Assembly: GCF_001442805.1 (NCBI RefSeq)
Contig: NZ_CP011131.1
Location: 5,828,001-5,892,000 of the forward strand
DNA from: Lysobacter gummosus
Lineage (GTDB): Bacteria > Pseudomonadota > Gammaproteobacteria > Xanthomonadales > Xanthomonadaceae
Direction of reading: 5' to 3'
DNA length: 64,000 bases
Numbering within the stretch: position 1 is the first letter of the stretch; the number at the start of each line of letters is the position of its first letter. Below are positions 41,647-49,434 of the stretch, in pieces. The translations under genes were made by a program, and so were the position numbers. The notes beneath the pieces are model-generated. The model saw only the letters and a list, made by a program, of their open reading frames with translations. It searched no databases and had not been told where the DNA came from.

Positions 41647-44124
41647 ATGTCCGCTCTGATCGATCCGTCCTCGCGCGATCTCGTCCCGTCCGCCGCCGGC
41701 GCCCGCGCCCTGGCGCGCAGCGACAACGAAGAAGCCATCGACGCACGCCACGGCGGCGCCCTGGCCGAGCGCCTGCAACGCCGCTACCGCGACCGCATCA
41801 CCGGCCACTTCACCCTGCCCGGCCGCGAAGGCCGCTACGCGCCGTTGCCGGAAGACCTGCCCGAGTCGCTGAAGGCCGCGTTGCGCGCGCGCGGCATCGA
41901 GCGGCTCTACAGCCATCAGGCCGAAGCCTGGGAGGCGGCCCAGGCCGGCGAACACGTGGCCGTGGTCACCCCGACCGCCTCGGGCAAATCGCTGTGCTAC
42001 ACCCTGCCGGTGGTGGCCGCGGCGATGACCAGCGGGGCCAAGGCGCTGTACCTGTTTCCGACCAAGGCGTTGGCGCAGGATCAGGTGGCCGAACTGCTGG
42101 AACTCAACCGCGCCGGCGACCTCGGGGTAAAGGCCTTCACCTTCGACGGCGACACCCCCGGCGATGCGCGCCAGGCGATCCGCCTGCACGGCGACATCGT
42201 CGTGTCCAACCCGGACATGCTGCATCAGGCGATCCTGCCGCATCACACCAAGTGGGCGCAGTTCTTCGAGAACCTGCGTTACGTCGTCATCGACGAAATC
42301 CACACCTACCGCGGCGTGTTCGGCAGCCATGTCGCCGGCGTGCTGCGGCGCTTGCAGCGCATCTGCGCGTTCTACGGGGTCAAGCCGCAATTCATCCTGT
42401 GCTCGGCGACGATCGGCAATCCCAAGGCGCACGCCGAGGCGCTGATCGAACAACCGGTGCGCGCGATCCTCGACTCCGGCGCGCCCACCGGCGACAAGCA
42501 CGTGCTGCTGTGGAACCCGCCGGTGGTCAATGCCGACCTGGGCCTGCGTGCCTCGGCGCGATCGCAGAGCAACCGCATCGCCCGCATCGCGATCAAGGCC
42601 GGCCTGAAGACGCTGGTGTTCGCCCAGACCCGCCTGATGGTCGAGGTGCTCACCAAGTATCTGAAAGACGTGTTCGATCACGACCCGCGCAAGCCCGCGC
42701 GCATCCGCGCCTACCGCGGCGGCTATCTGCCCAGCGAGCGTCGCGAAGCCGAACGGGCGATGCGCGACGGCCGCATCGACGGCATCGTCTCGACTTCGGC
42801 GCTGGAACTCGGCGTGGACATCGGCAGCCTGGATGTCGTGGTGCTCAACGGCTATCCCGGCTCGGTCGCGGCCACCTGGCAACGCTTCGGCCGCGCCGGC
42901 CGCCGCCAGCAGCCGTCACTGGGGGTGATGGTCGCCAGCTCGCAGCCGCTGGACCAGTACGTAGTGCGGCATCCGGATTTCTTCGCCGACGCCTCGCCCG
43001 AACACGCGCGAATCGCTCCGGACCAGCCGCTGATCCTGTTCGATCACATCCGCTGCGCCGCCTTCGAGCTGCCGTTCCAGCACGGCGAGAGCTTCGGCCC
43101 GATCGACCCGGACGTGTTCCTGCAGGCGCTGGCCGAAACCGGCGTGGTCCATCGCGAGGGCGAACGCTGGGAGTGGATCGCCGACAGCTATCCGGCCAAT
43201 GCGGTGAGCCTGCGCTCGGTCGCCGACGGCAACTTCGTCGTGGTCGATCGCAGCGGCGGGCGCCAGGCGATCATCGCCGAAGTCGATTACTCGGCCGCCG
43301 CGCTGACCTTGTACGAAGGCGCCATCCACATGATCCAGTCGGTGCCGTACCAGGTCGAGCGGCTGGACTGGGAAGGGCGCAAGGCCTATGTCACCCGCAC
43401 TCACGTCGATTACTACACCGACTCGATCGACTACACCAAGCTCAAGGTGCTGGAACGCTTCGACGGCGGCCCGGCCGGGCGCGGCGACAGCCATCACGGC
43501 GAAGTGCACGTGGTTCGGCGCGTCGCCGGCTACAAGAAGATCCGTTACTACACGCACGAAAGCATCGGCTACGGGCCGGTCAATCTGCCCGATCAGGAAT
43601 TGCATACGACCGCGCTGTGGTGGCAGTTGCCGCAGGGCGTGCTGCTGTCGCGGTTTGAATCCAGGCAAGACGCGCTGGACGGTTTTCTCGGCGCCGCGCA
43701 TGCGCTGCACATCGTCGCCACGGTCGCGGTGATGGCCGATGCGCGCGATCTGCAGAAATCGGTCGGCAACGGCGACGGTGCCTGGTTCGCGACGCAAGAC
43801 GCGGACGGCCGCGGCCAGTTGCGCGGCGGCGAGCACGATCCGCCGCACGGCGGTGCGCTGTCGATGCTGGAAGTGCAGCAGTTCGTGCCGACCGTGTACC
43901 TGTACGACAATTTCCCCGGCGGCGTGGGGCTCAGCGAGCCGTTGTGGTTGCGTCAGGCCGAATTGGTGACGCGCTCGCGCGAACTGATCGAGCGCTGCGA
44001 TTGCCGCGCCGGCTGCCCGGCCTGCGTCGGGCCGGTGCTGGCGTCGGACGAAGAGCGCGGCGCGGCGACGCCGAAGTCGCTGGCGCTGCGGGTGTTGCAA
44101 CTGCTCGAAGACGACGCGGCATGA
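41647..44124 (+). CDS. mrfA: DEAD/DEAH-box helicase MrfA (YprA-like)
   Basis: An 825-residue superfamily 2 helicase of the MrfA/YprA family, which in Bacillus subtilis works with MrfB in excision repair of mitomycin C damage. Landmarks are the Q-like SHQAEAWEAAQAGEHVAVVTPTASGKSLCY with Walker A near residues 108-114, VIDEIHTYRG (DEIH near 216), FILCSATIGNP, and the second RecA domain with SALELGVDIGSLDVVV and QRFGRAGRRQ. A C-terminal DUF1998 domain ends in the Cys cluster CDCRAGCPACVG near residue 783-793. Its stop overlaps the next gene start (ATGA), so both are co-translated. Divergent from the Hsp70-like gene across the GATTCCC array. Confidence 0.9.
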   Translation: MSALIDPSSRDLVPSAAGARALARSDNEEAIDARHGGALAERLQRRYRDRITGHFTLPGREGRYAPLPEDLPESLKAALRARGIERLYSHQAEAWEAAQAGEHVAVVTPTASGKSLCYTLPVVAAAMTSGAKALYLFPTKALAQDQVAELLELNRAGDLGVKAFTFDGDTPGDARQAIRLHGDIVVSNPDMLHQAILPHHTKWAQFFENLRYVVIDEIHTYRGVFGSHVAGVLRRLQRICAFYGVKPQFILCSATIGNPKAHAEALIEQPVRAILDSGAPTGDKHVLLWNPPVVNADLGLRASARSQSNRIARIAIKAGLKTLVFAQTRLMVEVLTKYLKDVFDHDPRKPARIRAYRGGYLPSERREAERAMRDGRIDGIVSTSALELGVDIGSLDVVVLNGYPGSVAATWQRFGRAGRRQQPSLGVMVASSQPLDQYVVRHPDFFADASPEHARIAPDQPLILFDHIRCAAFELPFQHGESFGPIDPDVFLQALAETGVVHREGERWEWIADSYPANAVSLRSVADGNFVVVDRSGGRQAIIAEVDYSAAALTLYEGAIHMIQSVPYQVERLDWEGRKAYVTRTHVDYYTDSIDYTKLKVLERFDGGPAGRGDSHHGEVHVVRRVAGYKKIRYYTHESIGYGPVNLPDQELHTTALWWQLPQGVLLSRFESRQDALDGFLGAAHALHIVATVAVMADARDLQKSVGNGDGAWFATQDADGRGQLRGGEHDPPHGGALSMLEVQQFVPTVYLYDNFPGGVGLSEPLWLRQAELVTRSRELIERCDCRAGCPACVGPVLASDEERGAATPKSLALRVLQLLEDDAA

Positions 44125-45191
44125 CGGTCAGTCTCGCCAAGCTGCGGGCGTTGCAGCGGCAGGCCGGGCAGGTCGAGGCTTCGCCCGCGGCTGAGGAAAA
44201 AGCGAATCTCCCCCGGCCCCTCTTTTCCAAAGAGGGGAGACAAGCCGATGCGTCGCGATCCGTTCCGCCCGCTACCGATGCAGCGAACATCGGGACGCAC
44301 GTCCCAGACACCGACGCAAGCACTCCCCTCTTTGGAAAAGAGGGGTTGGGGGAGATTCGCTCTCCCCGCCCCAACCTGGACGCCCTGCGCCGCCTGATCG
44401 CACAACGCGAACGCAAGCCCGCACCAGCGCCATCGCCGGCCGCTCTTACTTCACCCAAATCATCCTCGCCGCTCAGCCGCCTGCCCGCCGACCGCTCACT
44501 GCCCGGCGAACAGATCGCCCCGGGCCTGCACCTGATCCAGGCGCACCTGCCCATGCCGGCGCCGGCCGCGGCCTTGTCGCTGGCCTTCGCCAAGCGCCCC
44601 GACGACGCGCTCGATCCGCGCCGCCTGCTGTTCTTCGACACCGAAACCACCGGCCTGGCCGGCGGCACCGGCACCCGCGCCTTCATGATCGGCGCGGCCG
44701 ACTGGCATCGCGACCCGCACCACGGCGACGGCCTGCGCATCCGCCAGCTGATGATCTCGACCCTGTCCGCCGAGCCGGCGATGCTGCGCGCGTTCGCGCA
44801 ATGGCTCGCGCCCGACACCGTGCTGTCGAGCTACAACGGCCGCTGCTACGACACCCCGCTGCTCAACACGCGCTATCGCCTGGCGCGCATCGCCAATCCG
44901 CTGAGCGGGCTCGATCACGTCGATCTGCTGTTCCCGGCGCGGCGCATGTACCGCGGCGTGTGGGAGAACTGCCGGCTGGCGACGATGGAACGCGAGCTGC
45001 TGCGGATCGTGCGCGAGGACGACCTGCCCGGCTCGCAGGCGCCGGCGGCGTGGCTGCATTACCTGCGCGGCGGCTCGTCGTCGCTGCTGCGGCGCGTGGT
45101 CGCGCACAATCATCAGGACGTGGCGACCTTGGCGCAGCTGATGCTCAGGCTGATCCAGACCCACGACGAACGCGCGTTGTCTTCCGCGTAG
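44121..45191 (+). CDS. mrfB: RNase H-like exonuclease MrfB (YprB-like)
   Basis: A 356-residue protein with a DEDDh-like exonuclease fold (YprB/MrfB type). The catalytic core starts at LLFFDTETTGLAGGTGTRAF, with Asp/Glu near residues 173/175, continues through WLAPDTVLSSYNGRCYDTPLL and HVDLLFPARRMYRGVWENCRL, and ends with VVAHNHQDVATLAQL supplying the final His/Asp. It is the expected partner of MrfA, overlapped at its start. Residues about 27-81 are not protein-family sequence: they are encoded by a palindromic repeat inserted in frame. They add about 55 residues to a linker upstream of the nuclease core. Confidence 0.88.
   Translation: MTVSLAKLRALQRQAGQVEASPAAEEKANLPRPLFSKEGRQADASRSVPPATDAANIGTHVPDTDASTPLFGKEGLGEIRSPRPNLDALRRLIAQRERKPAPAPSPAALTSPKSSSPLSRLPADRSLPGEQIAPGLHLIQAHLPMPAPAAALSLAFAKRPDDALDPRRLLFFDTETTGLAGGTGTRAFMIGAADWHRDPHHGDGLRIRQLMISTLSAEPAMLRAFAQWLAPDTVLSSYNGRCYDTPLLNTRYRLARIANPLSGLDHVDLLFPARRMYRGVWENCRLATMERELLRIVREDDLPGSQAPAAWLHYLRGGSSSLLRRVVAHNHQDVATLAQLMLRLIQTHDERALSSA
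44198..44362. repeat. REP-like inverted repeat pair inserted inside mrfB
   Basis: AAAAGCGAATCTCCCCCGGC then CCCTCTTTTCCAAAGAGGGGAG faces CTCCCCTCTTTGGAAAAGAGG then GGTTGGGGGAGATTCGCT about 75 bp later. The hairpin core and the GCGAATC head match the intergenic pairs at 55714 and 60980. It spans about 165 bases (55 codons) and keeps the reading frame. Confidence 0.88.
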
Positions 45192-45408
45192 CCGCCACGC
45201 GCGCCGCGACCGCGGCATCGCCACCACGACGCCGCGTCCGCGATCACCCGCCACACCCGGCATGAACGCATCGCGCATCGCGCCCGATCGCGACCATCGC
45301 CTTGTCGCATCGCCCCGCTACACTGCGCGCCCCGGCCTTCATGCGCCGCACACGCCGCCGCCCGCAGGCTCGCGGCACCGATCTGGCGAGCATCGCCAGG
45401 AGCACGCC

Positions 45409-45714
45409 ATGTCCCCCAACGCCTTCATCCGCATCACCCTGCCCGTCGCCGCGCTGAGCCTCGTCCTGGCCGCCTGCGCCACGCCGATTCCGCCGACCAA
45501 CATCAGCCCCGCCGCCTGCAACGCCGAAGCCGCGCGCTGGGCGATCGGCCGCGCGCCCGACGAGGCCACGGTCGAACGCGCCCGCACCGAAACCGGCAGC
45601 AAGTCGGTGCGCGTGCTCAAGCCCGGCACGGCGGCGACGATGGATTTCCGGCCCGACCGCTTGAACATCGACGTCAACGATCGCGGCGCCATCACCGGTC
45701 TGCGCTGCGGCTAA
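45409..45714 (+). CDS. I78-family peptidase inhibitor-like lipoprotein, paralogue 1
   Basis: A 101-residue exported lipoprotein. The signal peptide ends in VLAAC with Cys at residue 23. The mature part matches the peptidase inhibitor I78 family: CNAEAARWAIGR, TVERARTETGSKSVRVLKPGTAATMDFRPDRLNIDVNDRGAITGLRCG, given by landmarks, with the central 'R.DR.N...D..G.I...RCG' motif. Two Cys (near 37 and 100) can form a disulfide. I78 inhibitors act on serine peptidases. The next gene is a diverged paralogue. ATG at 45409 follows a CAGGAGCACGCC ribosome site. Confidence 0.85.
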   Translation: MSPNAFIRITLPVAALSLVLAACATPIPPTNISPAACNAEAARWAIGRAPDEATVERARTETGSKSVRVLKPGTAATMDFRPDRLNIDVNDRGAITGLRCG

Positions 45715-45950
45715 GCCACTGTCGATCCGGCCGGCGGCGACAGTTTTCGTCGCCGCTCCGATCCGACCACAACCGCGCCGCGCCTTGTTGCAGCGCGGCA
45801 GCAATGAGGTTCGCGCATGCGATCGCGACCGCGCCCCTGTGCGCACAGTCGCGAAACCGCGCACCGGTCCGGCGCGTTAACCTGCGACACAGCCGCGACG
45901 GCGCAGGCTCGCCGCATCGCGCCGAGCGCGCACCCGCGAAGGAGATCGCC

Positions 45951-46358
45951 ATGCCGAACCGAAACGACGCATCGCACCCGCTGCACCGCCTGCTGCCCAT
46001 GGCCGTGCTGGCGCTCGGCCTGTCCCTGGCGCTGAGCGCCTGCGCCAGCCCGCGCCCCGCCGCCGACATGGCCAGCTCGGCCGAGCAAGCCGCCGCCGGG
46101 CAACCGGCCTTGGAACCCGCCACGCCAACGCAGCCCACGCCCATGCCCGCAGCACCGACTTGCAACGCCGAAGCGGCCAAATCCGCGATCGGCAAGACCG
46201 CCGACGCCGCCACCGTCGAACGCGCCCGCACCGCCGCCGGCGGCCACACCGTGCGCGTGCTCAAGCCCGGGCAGATCATCACGAAGGAATACATGGACGG
46301 CCGGGTCAACGTGCACGTCGATGAGAAGAACGTGATCGTCGATGTGGGTTGCGGCTGA
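45951..46358 (+). CDS. I78-family peptidase inhibitor-like lipoprotein, paralogue 2 (divergent)
   Basis: A 135-residue predicted lipoprotein (lipobox LSAC, Cys near 31) with an Ala/Pro/Gln-rich spacer before a C-terminal I78-like domain: CNAEAAKSAIGK, TVERARTAAGGHTVRVLKPGQI, then ITKEYMDGRVNVHVDEKNVIVDVGCG by landmarks. It differs from paralogue 1 in the reactive region: MDFRPDRLN becomes KEYMDGRVN. A clear AAGGAG ribosome site precedes the ATG. It is probably a tandem duplicate with altered inhibitory specificity, or an inactive version; function not tested. Confidence 0.78.
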   Translation: MPNRNDASHPLHRLLPMAVLALGLSLALSACASPRPAADMASSAEQAAAGQPALEPATPTQPTPMPAAPTCNAEAAKSAIGKTADAATVERARTAAGGHTVRVLKPGQIITKEYMDGRVNVHVDEKNVIVDVGCG

Positions 46359-46478
46359 GATCGAGCGCTGGCGCATGCTGCGCGCGGATCGCGGATAGAC
46401 GTCAAGCCGGCGCAATCGCACGCCGGTTGCGCTTGCGCGACGGGTCTTGCGATGGTCCGCACGATCCGACGGGCCGTT

Positions 46479-46937
46479 TCACCTCGGTCGCATCTTCGCG
46501 ATCTCCCGCAGCAGTTGCGTAGCCGCGCGGATTTTGTCCGGATGCGCCACCTGCGTGCGCAGGAAGTCGACCACCTCGCTTAAGCGCCTGGGCCGCTCAC
46601 CCGGCCCGGTTGGGCCTGGGTCGAAACCATAGCCCATGCGAACCAGCAGCTCGGCCTTGAGCCATTGCTTGCGATCGCGCTGCCGCGGCGCCTTGAAATC
46701 GCGCCCGATCGAATGCAATGGGGCCCGGCATTGCGGGCAGGCCGCGGCCTCGCGCGAAACCGGTTTCCAGGTCCAGGCAAGATCATCGGCCTGCGTATTC
46801 CAGTCGCGGCGCCAGCCGCCTTCGGAACCGGGCAAGCGGAACTGCTTGCGGCATTCGAAGCAAACATAATGTTGTTTATGCAGACCGCTCAGGTCGATGC
46901 CGCGGTGAACATAGTTATATGGCCGTGGCCGATTCAT
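46479..46937 (-). CDS. Zinc-ribbon protein of unknown function
   Basis: A 152-residue protein with two CxxC pairs: CFEC at residues 26-29 (QHYVCFECRKQFRLP) and CPQC at 67-70 (AAACPQCRAPLHSIG), which together could bind one zinc. The rest has many Arg and Trp (GGWRRDWNTQADDLAWTWKP) and an acidic-basic helix at the C-terminus (LSEVVDFLRTQVAHPDKIRAATQLLREIAK). No named family was recognised; similar small zinc-ribbon proteins are widespread in proteobacteria. It is divergent from the RNase gene, with about 100 bp between starts. Confidence 0.7.
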   Translation of the reverse strand: MNRPRPYNYVHRGIDLSGLHKQHYVCFECRKQFRLPGSEGGWRRDWNTQADDLAWTWKPVSREAAACPQCRAPLHSIGRDFKAPRQRDRKQWLKAELLVRMGYGFDPGPTGPGERPRRLSEVVDFLRTQVAHPDKIRAATQLLREIAKMRPR

Positions 46938-47040
46938 GGCGATTTTTCAGGACGGGTGCAGACATGCCGCCGACTATACGCGGCCTCATTCGCCGCGATG
47001 TCCTAAACTGCCCCGCACGGAAGCTATCAGGTTGGATTCC

Positions 47041-47499
47041 ATGCGCACCCCTACTCCCCGCAATCTGCTGATCGTAGTGATCGTGGCGCTGGGCTTATGG
47101 CTCTGGCACCGGCATTCGGCGCCGACGCCGGCCGGTTCGCGTGCGCCGATCGCCGCGCCGGCATCCGGCACCGCGTCGATCCGCAGCGAAGGCTCACGCA
47201 ATACCGCGCCCCAAGACTCGCTGCCGCGCGAGGCCCATGACGTATTGCGCCGCATCGCCGCCGGTGGCCCGTTCGACCATCGCCAGGACGGCAGCGTGTT
47301 CCAGAACCGCGAGAACCGCCTGCCCCGCCAGCCGCGCGGCTATTACCACGAGTACACGGTGGAAACCCCCGGCTCGGACGATCGCGGCGCGCGCCGCATC
47401 GTCACCGGCGGCGATCCGCCGCGCGAGTACTACTACAGCGACGATCACTACCGCAGCTTCCGCCGCTTCGATGTGCCGAACGAAGGAGCCGCGCGATGA
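47041..47499 (+). CDS. Membrane-anchored guanyl-specific ribonuclease (RNase Sa/T1-type)
   Basis: A 152-residue ribonuclease of the N1/T1 (RNase Sa-like) family. An uncleaved-looking N-terminal helix (RNLLIVVIVALGLWLW, residues 7-22) precedes a linker and the RNase domain from about residue 60. RNase Sa catalytic residues are matched: Glu in YYHEYTV (about 104), Arg in GARRIV (about 118) and His in DDHYRSF (about 136). The Cys pair of Streptomyces RNase Sa is missing. The product is likely periplasmic or secreted. A barstar-type gene overlaps its stop (ATGA), forming an RNase-inhibitor unit. Confidence 0.88.
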   Translation: MRTPTPRNLLIVVIVALGLWLWHRHSAPTPAGSRAPIAAPASGTASIRSEGSRNTAPQDSLPREAHDVLRRIAAGGPFDHRQDGSVFQNRENRLPRQPRGYYHEYTVETPGSDDRGARRIVTGGDPPREYYYSDDHYRSFRRFDVPNEGAAR

Positions 47500-47933
47500 G
47501 CCCTCTCGATCCGCGCGAACTGCTCGCCGATCCGGCCCAGGCCGGCGCGTACTTCATCGATGCGCGCGACGCGCGCGCCCTGGCCGACGCCGCGGCCGAT
47601 CTCGACTACGCGGTGGCGCGAGTCGATTTCGCCGGCTGCGCGGGCAAGGACGAGGCCTTGCAGCGGATCGCGCGCGCGCTGCGGTTTCCGGAATGGTTCG
47701 GCGGCAACTGGGACGCGCTCAACGACAGCGTCAACGATCTGTCGTGGTGGCCGGCGCCGGGTTATCTGCTGCTGATCGAACACGCCGGCGCGTGGCAGTC
47801 GCAGTACGCCGACGAGGCGACGATCCTGGTCGAAATCCTCAACGACGCGGCGCAGGACTGGGCCAAGGCGCGGGTCGCGTTCTGGGCGCTGCTGCCGCTG
47901 CCGGCGGCCGATCTGGCGAAGATGGCGCCGTAA
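47496..47933 (+). CDS. Barstar-family ribonuclease inhibitor
   Basis: A 145-residue cytoplasmic barstar homologue. The core motif FPEWFGGNWDALNDSVNDLSWW (residues 64-85, landmarks FPEWFGGNWDAL and DLSW) contains the acidic residues that plug the RNase active site in barnase-barstar. A following strand YLLLIEHAGAW and the helical end also fit. It overlaps the RNase gene by ATGA, so the pair is co-translated and the inhibitor protects the host before export. The function as inhibitor of the adjacent enzyme is inferred from family and position. Confidence 0.92.
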   Translation: MSPLDPRELLADPAQAGAYFIDARDARALADAAADLDYAVARVDFAGCAGKDEALQRIARALRFPEWFGGNWDALNDSVNDLSWWPAPGYLLLIEHAGAWQSQYADEATILVEILNDAAQDWAKARVAFWALLPLPAADLAKMAP

Positions 47934-47972
47934 CCGCGGTCCGCAATCGCGACGATTCGCGGCGCAGCCGCA

Positions 47973-49052
47973 TCAAGTCCCGTTGCGCCGCGACTGCGCG
48001 AGAAACCGCAACGCCGCGCGTTCCCACTGCAATTCGCCGCGCGCGTCCTGCGCGTAGCGGCCCAGGCGTCCTTCGCGCCAACCGGCGAACACGGCCGGAT
48101 CGATGTACGCCTTGCGGCATACCGACGGTGTGTTGCGCAACGCGCGCGCGACCTCGCCGATCACTTCGTTCTGTAGCGAGGCCAATGCGCGTTCGCTCGG
48201 CGCGCTGCCGCGCGCGGGCGCCGGCAGCGGCAGATGGGCCAGCCGACGGAACGCCGCCAGCGTCCCACCCCAGGTGCGGAAATCCTTCGCGGTGAAATCC
48301 GCGCCCATGGCCTCGTGCAGGTAGGCGTTGACCGCGCCGGAATCCACCGGCTGCACGCGGCCGTCGTCGTCGCGGTACTGGAACAGCGCCTGCCCCGGCA
48401 ATTGCTGGCAGGCGCGGACCAGCCGCGTCAGCCTGACGTTGTCGAGTTCGACCTCGTGCGCTTGCCCGCCCTTGCCGCGGAAACGAAAGCGCGCGCGGCC
48501 GCCGCGCAGGAACTCGACGTGGCGATTGCGCAGCGTGGTCAGGCCGAAGGAACGATTGCTGCGCGCGTATTCGTCGTTGCCGATGCGCAGCAAGGTTTGC
48601 GCCATCACCGCCACCACCATCGCCAGCACCTTCTCGCGCGGAAAGCCCGGCAACTTGAGGTCGCGCCGCACCCGCCGGCGCAACGCCGGCAGCGCGCGGC
48701 CGAAGGCGATCACGCGCTCGAACTTGCCTTCGTCGCGGACCGAGCGCCATTGCGGGTGATAGCGATACTGCTTGCGTCCGCGCGCATCGCGGCCGGTCGC
48801 CTGCAGATGGCCGCGCGCGTCGGCGCAGATCCACACCTCGGTGTAGGCCGGCGGAATCGCCAGCGCGCGGATGCGTTCGAGCGTCTTGGCCGCGCGCACC
48901 GGCTTGCCGCGCGCGTTGCGATAAGCGAAACCGCGGCCGGCGCGGCGGCGGGCGATGCCCGGCTCGCCGTCGTTGACGTAGCGCAGACCCGCCGCGCGCG
49001 CGGCGCGGCGGTTGGTCGCGGCGGGAACCTCCGATCCGGTGCGCTCGCTCAT
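47973..49052 (-). CDS. DNA topoisomerase IB
   Basis: A 359-residue bacterial type IB topoisomerase (poxvirus-like), which relaxes supercoils by forming a 3'-phosphotyrosyl link. Landmarks are the N-terminal GLRYVNDGEPGIARRR, GFAYRNARGKPVR, the basic core YHPQWRSVRDEGKFERV, AQTLLRIGNDEYARSNRSFGLTTLRNRHVEF (catalytic Arg and Lys), DFTAKDFRTWGGTLAAF with its Arg/His-type residues, and the catalytic Tyr in SVCRKAYIDPAV near residue 316. Length fits this family. It is divergent from no close gene; a short lipoprotein follows 64 bp upstream on the same strand. Confidence 0.93.
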   Translation of the reverse strand: MSERTGSEVPAATNRRAARAAGLRYVNDGEPGIARRRAGRGFAYRNARGKPVRAAKTLERIRALAIPPAYTEVWICADARGHLQATGRDARGRKQYRYHPQWRSVRDEGKFERVIAFGRALPALRRRVRRDLKLPGFPREKVLAMVVAVMAQTLLRIGNDEYARSNRSFGLTTLRNRHVEFLRGGRARFRFRGKGGQAHEVELDNVRLTRLVRACQQLPGQALFQYRDDDGRVQPVDSGAVNAYLHEAMGADFTAKDFRTWGGTLAAFRRLAHLPLPAPARGSAPSERALASLQNEVIGEVARALRNTPSVCRKAYIDPAVFAGWREGRLGRYAQDARGELQWERAALRFLAQSRRNGT

Positions 49053-49116
49053 GCCCCAGCAATACGGGCGGCGGCGTCAAGAGCGCGGCAAGAAAACGCG
49101 CGCGGCCGGGCGCGGT

Positions 49117-49347
49117 TCAGCGGCCGCCGTCGTCCTTCTTCTTGAAATCGACCGGTTCGCTCTTGTCGTCGCTGCGCACGGCCTCGACCTTGCGCTCGCA
49201 CCAGCCCGGCGGCGTCTCGCCGGGCCGCGACGGGCCGCTGGCGCATTCGGGCCGCGCATCGACGGCGGCGTTGGTGTCGCGGTATTCCAGGCCGCCGCAG
49301 GCGCTCAGCGCCGCGGCGACCGCGATCGAAACGATGACTGCACGCAT
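49117..49347 (-). CDS. Small lipoprotein of unknown function
   Basis: A 76-residue predicted lipoprotein. ATG at 49347 gives MRAVIVSIAVAAALSAC, a signal with lipobox LSAC (Cys at 17). The mature part is short and polar with four further features: two Cys near the middle (PECASG and PGWCERK), a Pro/Gly-rich core (PSRPGETPPGW) and a charged Lys/Asp tail. It is not a recognised family. It lies between topoisomerase IB and the MFS gene, all on the minus strand. The short length makes this call less certain than its neighbours. Confidence 0.6.
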   Translation of the reverse strand: MRAVIVSIAVAAALSACGGLEYRDTNAAVDARPECASGPSRPGETPPGWCERKVEAVRSDDKSEPVDFKKKDDGGR

Positions 49348-49434
49348 GCGGATGCTCCTGTCTGCTTCACCGCGACGATGCCGCGCCGATCCCGCCCGCA
49401 CCTGTGCCATCGGTCAGGTGGGGACCGCGACGGT

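Noticed and set aside
39739..42882. 1047-codon minus-strand frame crossing the Hsp70-like gene, the GATTCCC array and mrfA
   Set aside because: It exists only because the heptamer array has no stops in any frame; it is out of frame with both real genes.
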